Positions 5,542-8,517 of a stretch of 8,517 nucleotides of DNA are shown piece after piece. Origin of the DNA: Bacteroidota bacterium. GTDB taxonomy: Bacteria > Bacteroidota > Bacteroidia > Chitinophagales > Chitinophagaceae. The DNA is taken from positions 1-8,517 of the forward strand of contig JAFAAT010000195.1 of the NCBI GenBank assembly GCA_023426425.1, written 5' to 3'. Both the position numbers and the translations under genes were made by a program. The notes under the pieces were generated by a model. The model saw nothing but the letters and a program-made list of their open reading frames with translations. It made no database searches and was not told where the DNA came from. Position 1 is the stretch's first letter. Every line of letters begins with the position of its first letter.

Positions 5542-7236
5542 TTAATTTTTAGTTGGTTTTTCGTTGATATTATTGACGTCGACAGAGTCTGTAAGTTGTT
5601 TAAGGAATGCTTTAGAGTCACCTGATGTGCGCTGTGGTGTTTCATTTTGTTCTACGAAGGCAGACACTACGTCGCGTTCTGAGGAAGCGTCAGGAACTTT
5701 GTACACATCCTTGAATCCCAGGAGCGATAACTTGATGTTTTTTTCCGGCGCCTGTGAAACATGGAAGTCCCTGATAAGATCAAGTACATCAAAGTCGATG
5801 TATTCAGTATTAGTAGCATCGATGATGACACTGCTGTTTTCCGGCAGTTTGTTTAGTGTTTCCTTGATGCTGGCTTTGTTCAGGAATGACACTTCCTGTG
5901 CAAGGGTAAGTTTGATAAGTTCTCCATTGCTAAACGTGTTCCTGGTGTAGAAAAACGACACATTCATGTTGTGGCGCAGCAGGTAGAAAATACTAATAAC
6001 AATACCGATGCCAACACCCTTGAGTAGATCAAGTGATACCACCGCAAGAGCAGTAGCTACGAAAGGAATGAACTGATTCATGCCGCCTTCTTTCCACATG
6101 TGTTTGAACACCTTGGGGTTGCAAAGTTTGTATCCTGTGAAGATCAGAATCACAGCCAGTGAAGCCTTTGGTATTTTGTTGAGTAGCACCGGTATGGTGG
6201 CCACACAAACAAGTAAAAGTGTACCATGTATTATCGTAGACATCTTGGACCGGGCACCGGCAATGATATTTTCAGAGGATCGGACGATTACTGATGTGAC
6301 GGGTAATCCGCCAACCAGACCACTAACCATATTACCAAAACCCTGTGCACGCAATTCTCTGTTTGTTGGTGTGACTCTCTTCAGGGGATCCAGTTTATCA
6401 GTTGCTTCAATACAAAGAAGTGTTTCTATGGAAGCTACAACCGCAATTACTATCCCGGTAGTCCAGACTGCAGGGTTTGAAAAGCCCTCCCAGTTAGGCA
6501 GTGTAAACTGGCCAATGAACTCTTTTGCATCAGATGGTACCGGAATATTCACAAGATGGCTGGGGTCGAGGTACATTGGAGATCCGGTAGCTCTTAATGC
6601 CTCGTTGATCAATGTACCAATTATAACTACAAGAAGTCCGCTGGGAATCAGGGAAAGCTTTTTGAAAGCTTTCGTCTGCCAAAGTATCAATATACTCATA
6701 CCTACAAGCGCAATAATTAAAGCGCCGGTTTGAATATGCTGGAGAGATTCCAGGAAAAAATCTGCCGAAAAGCCGTCGTCTGCATCGGTACTGCGGTCTC
6801 TAACCGGCGGGTTATAGCCGAGTGCATCGGGTATTTGTTTGATGATAATTGTCAGACCAATACCCGCGAGCATACCTTCAATGACCGCTGTCGGAAAGTA
6901 ATTGGCGATGGAACCCGCTTTTAGCAGTCCGAGAATGATCTGGCACATCCCTGCAACAATTACGGAGCAAAGGAAAATATCAAATGCGCCGAGATCGCTG
7001 ATTGCTGTGATTACGATGGCGGTAAGTCCTGCTGCCGGACCTACGACACTTAATTGGGAGCCGCTGAGGGAGCCCACAACCAGACCGCCGATGATGCCGG
7101 CTACGAGACCGGAGAATAGTGGTGCATTAGATGCCTGGGCAATGCCAAGGCAGAGGGGGAGGGCGATCAGGAACACAATGAGTCCTGATGTCCCATCTCT
7201 TTTTAGGTTTGAAAAAATTGATGTGTTCTTTTCCAT
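5542..7236 (-). CDS. SulP-family anion transporter with STAS domain, probable bicarbonate transporter
   Basis: SulP proteins move sulfate, bicarbonate or dicarboxylates across the inner membrane. The 564 residues show many hydrophobic helices from about 18 to 422. They include the family signature GSQLSVVGPAAGLTAIV (59-75, the TM3 half-helix) and LPVTSVIVRSSENIIAGARS (311-330, the TM10 region). VVASIETLLCIEATDKLDP (267-285) corresponds to the conserved acidic TM8 segment. A cytoplasmic STAS domain follows at about 440-525, with VIIDATNTEYIDFDVLDLI as its core, then a polar tail. Substrate cannot be read from sequence alone. Bicarbonate is inferred from the beta-carbonic anhydrase gene that starts 4 bases downstream, and SulP-carbonic anhydrase fusions and gene pairs are known in bacteria. 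Sulfate transport is the main alternative, but no sulfate assimilation gene is nearby. The ATG at 7236 gives the short polar N-terminus usual for the family. An inverted repeat at 7285-7309 lies upstream. Confidence 0.93.
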   Translation of the reverse strand: MEKNTSIFSNLKRDGTSGLIVFLIALPLCLGIAQASNAPLFSGLVAGIIGGLVVGSLSGSQLSVVGPAAGLTAIVITAISDLGAFDIFLCSVIVAGMCQIILGLLKAGSIANYFPTAVIEGMLAGIGLTIIIKQIPDALGYNPPVRDRSTDADDGFSADFFLESLQHIQTGALIIALVGMSILILWQTKAFKKLSLIPSGLLVVIIGTLINEALRATGSPMYLDPSHLVNIPVPSDAKEFIGQFTLPNWEGFSNPAVWTTGIVIAVVASIETLLCIEATDKLDPLKRVTPTNRELRAQGFGNMVSGLVGGLPVTSVIVRSSENIIAGARSKMSTIIHGTLLLVCVATIPVLLNKIPKASLAVILIFTGYKLCNPKVFKHMWKEGGMNQFIPFVATALAVVSLDLLKGVGIGIVISIFYLLRHNMNVSFFYTRNTFSNGELIKLTLAQEVSFLNKASIKETLNKLPENSSVIIDATNTEYIDFDVLDLIRDFHVSQAPEKNIKLSLLGFKDVYKVPDASSERDVVSAFVEQNETPQRTSGDSKAFLKQLTDSVDVNNINEKPTKN

Positions 7237-7284
7237 AGAATTGTTGAAACATTAAAAAATACAGGCAGAAATAATACCCATACG

Positions 7285-7309
7285 GACTCATCCCTGGTGG
7301 GATCGAGTC
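7285..7309. repeat. Imperfect inverted repeat upstream of the SulP gene
   Basis: GACTCATCCC (7285-7294) pairs with GGGATCGAGTC (7299-7309) around a TGGT loop, giving 10 base pairs with one bulged base. No T tract follows on either strand, so it is a poor terminator. On the minus strand a near-consensus -7 box, TATTTCTG (7273-7266), lies just downstream. If that box is real, the repeat covers the -33 region and could be an operator. A structured leader or a weak terminator for the 7323-7634 gene are alternatives. Confidence 0.45.
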
Positions 7310-7322
7310 AGGAATTTAATGT

Positions 7323-7634
7323 TCAGCAATTTGGAGGCGGGGTAACTATATCCGGAACATGCCATCGCGGAATGCGTTCGGCACAATGTAAGGCTAGATT
7401 AAGCTGATGACTGAGAAACTTGCTTCTGGCTGTTTCCTGAAAGTTGGCATTGTAGTAGAAAGGGTCGCCGTCTTTTTTATGTTTACTCGGAATAGGTTCT
7501 TCACTCGTCCCTCCCCAGTTATGCACCTCTTCCTCGGTAATCTGACCCTTGAACAAAATCTTACCCAACTCCTTCACAGGCACAACCTGGAAAGAGAAAA
7601 TCAAAAGAAAGATATAGGCAATGATTTTCCTCAT
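7323..7634 (-). CDS. Small exported or membrane-anchored protein, function unknown
   Basis: The 103-residue product begins with a basic and hydrophobic segment (MRKIIAYIFLLIFSFQVVPV), either a signal peptide or an N-terminal membrane anchor. It is followed by KELGKILFKGQITEEE. I recall similar small Bacteroidota proteins with an N-terminal helix followed by PVKELGK-like residues, but I know of no function for them. The rest is hydrophilic with a charged middle (SKHKKDGDPFYY). It ends in a proline-rich VTPPPNC, so Cys103 is the last residue; Cys84 is the only other cysteine. The gene lies upstream of the SulP gene on the same strand with an 86-base gap holding an inverted repeat, so co-transcription is possible but not shown. 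The next gene upstream is divergent, 191 bases away. Confidence 0.7.
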   Translation of the reverse strand: MRKIIAYIFLLIFSFQVVPVKELGKILFKGQITEEEVHNWGGTSEEPIPSKHKKDGDPFYYNANFQETARSKFLSHQLNLALHCAERIPRWHVPDIVTPPPNC

Positions 7635-7724
7635 CTGTCAGCAAATTAACAGTAAAAATTTTTATCAGCGCCGGTTTCCTTAATGAATAAAATGTTAAAG
7701 GAGTTCAGATCATGTTTACAATAG

Positions 7725-7737
7725 CCAACACTGTTGG
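7725..7737. repeat. Short perfect palindrome in a divergent intergenic region
   Basis: CCAACA and TGTTGG flank a single central base. It lies in the 191-base region 7635-7825 between a leftward and a rightward gene, where a regulator could bind. Nothing else gene-like is visible there. Confidence 0.35.
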
Positions 7738-7755
7738 ACAAAACAGAACAGAACC

Positions 7756-7786
7756 TTCGGAATCCAAATAAGTTATGGTAGTTTTA
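7756..7786 (+). promoter_or_regulatory. Weak candidate promoter for the GEVED-domain gene
   Basis: TAGTTTTA (7779-7786) is one mismatch from TAnnTTTG. TTCG (7756-7759) lies 19 bases upstream and is one mismatch from TTTG. The match is imperfect at both boxes. Confidence 0.25.
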
Positions 7787-7825
7787 TGCATGGGTGCTAG
7801 TCCTTCTGTGTAAAATAACTGGCTG

Positions 7826-8517
7826 ATGAAAAGAATATCCTTCTGTTTGACAATCCTTTGTCTGGTGTTCTCCCCACGACTGACAGCACAAACCTACTGT
7901 CCAGTCAGCTTCCCTGGTGGGGTGGCTGCAATTACTGAAGTGCAGTTGGGGGCAATTAGTAATGTAAGCTCTTCAAGCAGTACCGTTGACTGGGAAGATT
8001 TTACTAATCAACCTCCGGATACTGCATTTTTCCAACATCCGTTACTGTTGTTGGTTAAAGGTCACACTGGAGGAAACTACACAGATTCTGTTATAGCTTA
8101 TTTCGACTGGAACAAAAACGGGGTGTTTACTGACACGCTTGAGGCGCTGTTTGTCGGTACTATTACAAACTCTACAGGGTCAGTAATAGATGCAGCTATT
8201 ACAGTGGTGCCGGCACCTAATGTTTTTGATACAGGATTAGTGAGGATGCGGATTGCAAAAAAGAGGGCTGGTGCGCCACTGGCTTGTAACAATGCGGGGG
8301 TGGGGCAGGCTGAGGATTACGATGTATGGTTTCGCAACCCTTATTACTGTACGGGTATGCCCAATGCAGGCATTATTGCTGGTCCGCAGACGGTGTGTCC
8401 GAACACGCCATTTGTGATTTCGTCCACGCAGTTTACAATAGGCCTGGGGATGCATTATATCTGGGAGAAGAAAACTGTTTCGCAACCCTATTGGGTACCG
8501 GCCCACCTGCCTTATCC
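7826..8517 (+). CDS. Secreted GEVED-domain protein, N-terminal part, cut by the window end
   Basis: From the ATG at 7826 the frame is open for 230 codons to the window edge. Residues 1-21 form a signal peptide (MKRISFCLTILCLVFSPRLTA, then QTYC). A beta-rich lead-in with VDWEDFTNQ (residues 54-61) is followed by the GEVED domain at about 85-170. Its marks are the DSVIAYFDWNKNGVFTDTLE strand and loop (residues 87-106), LVRMRIAKKRAG (138-149) and the closing GVGQAEDYDVWF, where GQAEDY stands for the usual GEVEDY. After it, CTGMPNAGIIAGPQTVCPNTPFVI and YIWEKK look like the start of an Ig-like or PKD-like repeat. In Bacteroidota, GEVED domains occur in large secreted surface proteins, often exported by the type IX system. 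The C-terminal sorting signal that would show this lies outside the window. A binding or adhesive role is inference; the ligand is unknown. Confidence 0.85.
   Translation, partial: MKRISFCLTILCLVFSPRLTAQTYCPVSFPGGVAAITEVQLGAISNVSSSSSTVDWEDFTNQPPDTAFFQHPLLLLVKGHTGGNYTDSVIAYFDWNKNGVFTDTLEALFVGTITNSTGSVIDAAITVVPAPNVFDTGLVRMRIAKKRAGAPLACNNAGVGQAEDYDVWFRNPYYCTGMPNAGIIAGPQTVCPNTPFVISSTQFTIGLGMHYIWEKKTVSQPYWVPAHLPY

Noticed and set aside
5538..5645. Longer 5' extension of the carbonic anhydrase gene
   Set aside because: It overlaps the SulP 3' end by about 100 bases and encodes a non-conserved leader. The ATG at 5537 fits the gene spacing and family length.
5056..7255. Several open frames on the plus strand opposite the carbonic anhydrase and SulP genes
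   Set aside because: They mirror well-conserved genes, and their translations are low-quality with no motifs.
8098..8506. Minus-strand open frames at the right end
   Set aside because: They lie opposite the GEVED-domain frame, which is open from 7826 to the edge with signal peptide and domain motifs.

Overview
The window looks like a chromosomal segment of a Bacteroidota bacterium, most likely of the Chitinophagaceae or a close relative. The reasons are the Bacteroidota-type ParE C-terminus, several upstream regions with a -7 box resembling TAnnTTTG, A-rich leaders without clear Shine-Dalgarno sites, and a GEVED-domain secreted protein. No tRNA, rRNA, CRISPR array, insertion sequence or phage gene is visible. 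Most of the window is ordinary core or near-core gene content. I found no convincing undescribed multi-gene system.

Layout from left to right. (1) Positions 1-1096 (+) hold the C-terminal 364 residues of topoisomerase IV subunit B (parE), closed by a strong hairpin terminator at 1120-1153. (2) Positions 1213-1716 (+) encode a four-helix DUF1761 membrane protein. (3) Positions 1814-2227 (+) encode a small exported protein with an Ala/Thr/Glu-rich linker and a carboxypeptidase-regulatory-like beta-sandwich domain. (4) A bidirectional terminator at 2263-2292 separates it from a convergent repeat-containing envelope protein (2300-2905, -). (5) A divergent intergenic region at 2906-2994 drives an unrecognised 240-residue cytoplasmic protein (2995-3717, +), which converges on pfkA with 13 bases between them. 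(6) pfkA, ATP-dependent 6-phosphofructokinase, lies at 3731-4720 (-). (7) Upstream of it on the same strand is a tight two-gene unit: a SulP-family anion transporter with a STAS domain (5542-7236) followed 4 bases later by a beta-carbonic anhydrase (4824-5537). (8) A 103-residue exported or membrane-anchored protein of unknown function lies at 7323-7634 (-). (9) From 7826 to the window edge (+) runs the N-terminal part of a secreted GEVED-domain protein, probably a large multi-domain surface protein.

How the genes work together. The clearest functional unit is the SulP transporter plus carbonic anhydrase. By analogy with BicA-type transporters and with known SulP-carbonic anhydrase fusions, it probably takes up bicarbonate and equilibrates it with CO2. 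pfkA lies downstream but is separated by a terminator-like hairpin and a likely promoter of its own, so it is probably a separate transcription unit. The remaining genes are single units with their own terminators or promoter-like sequences.
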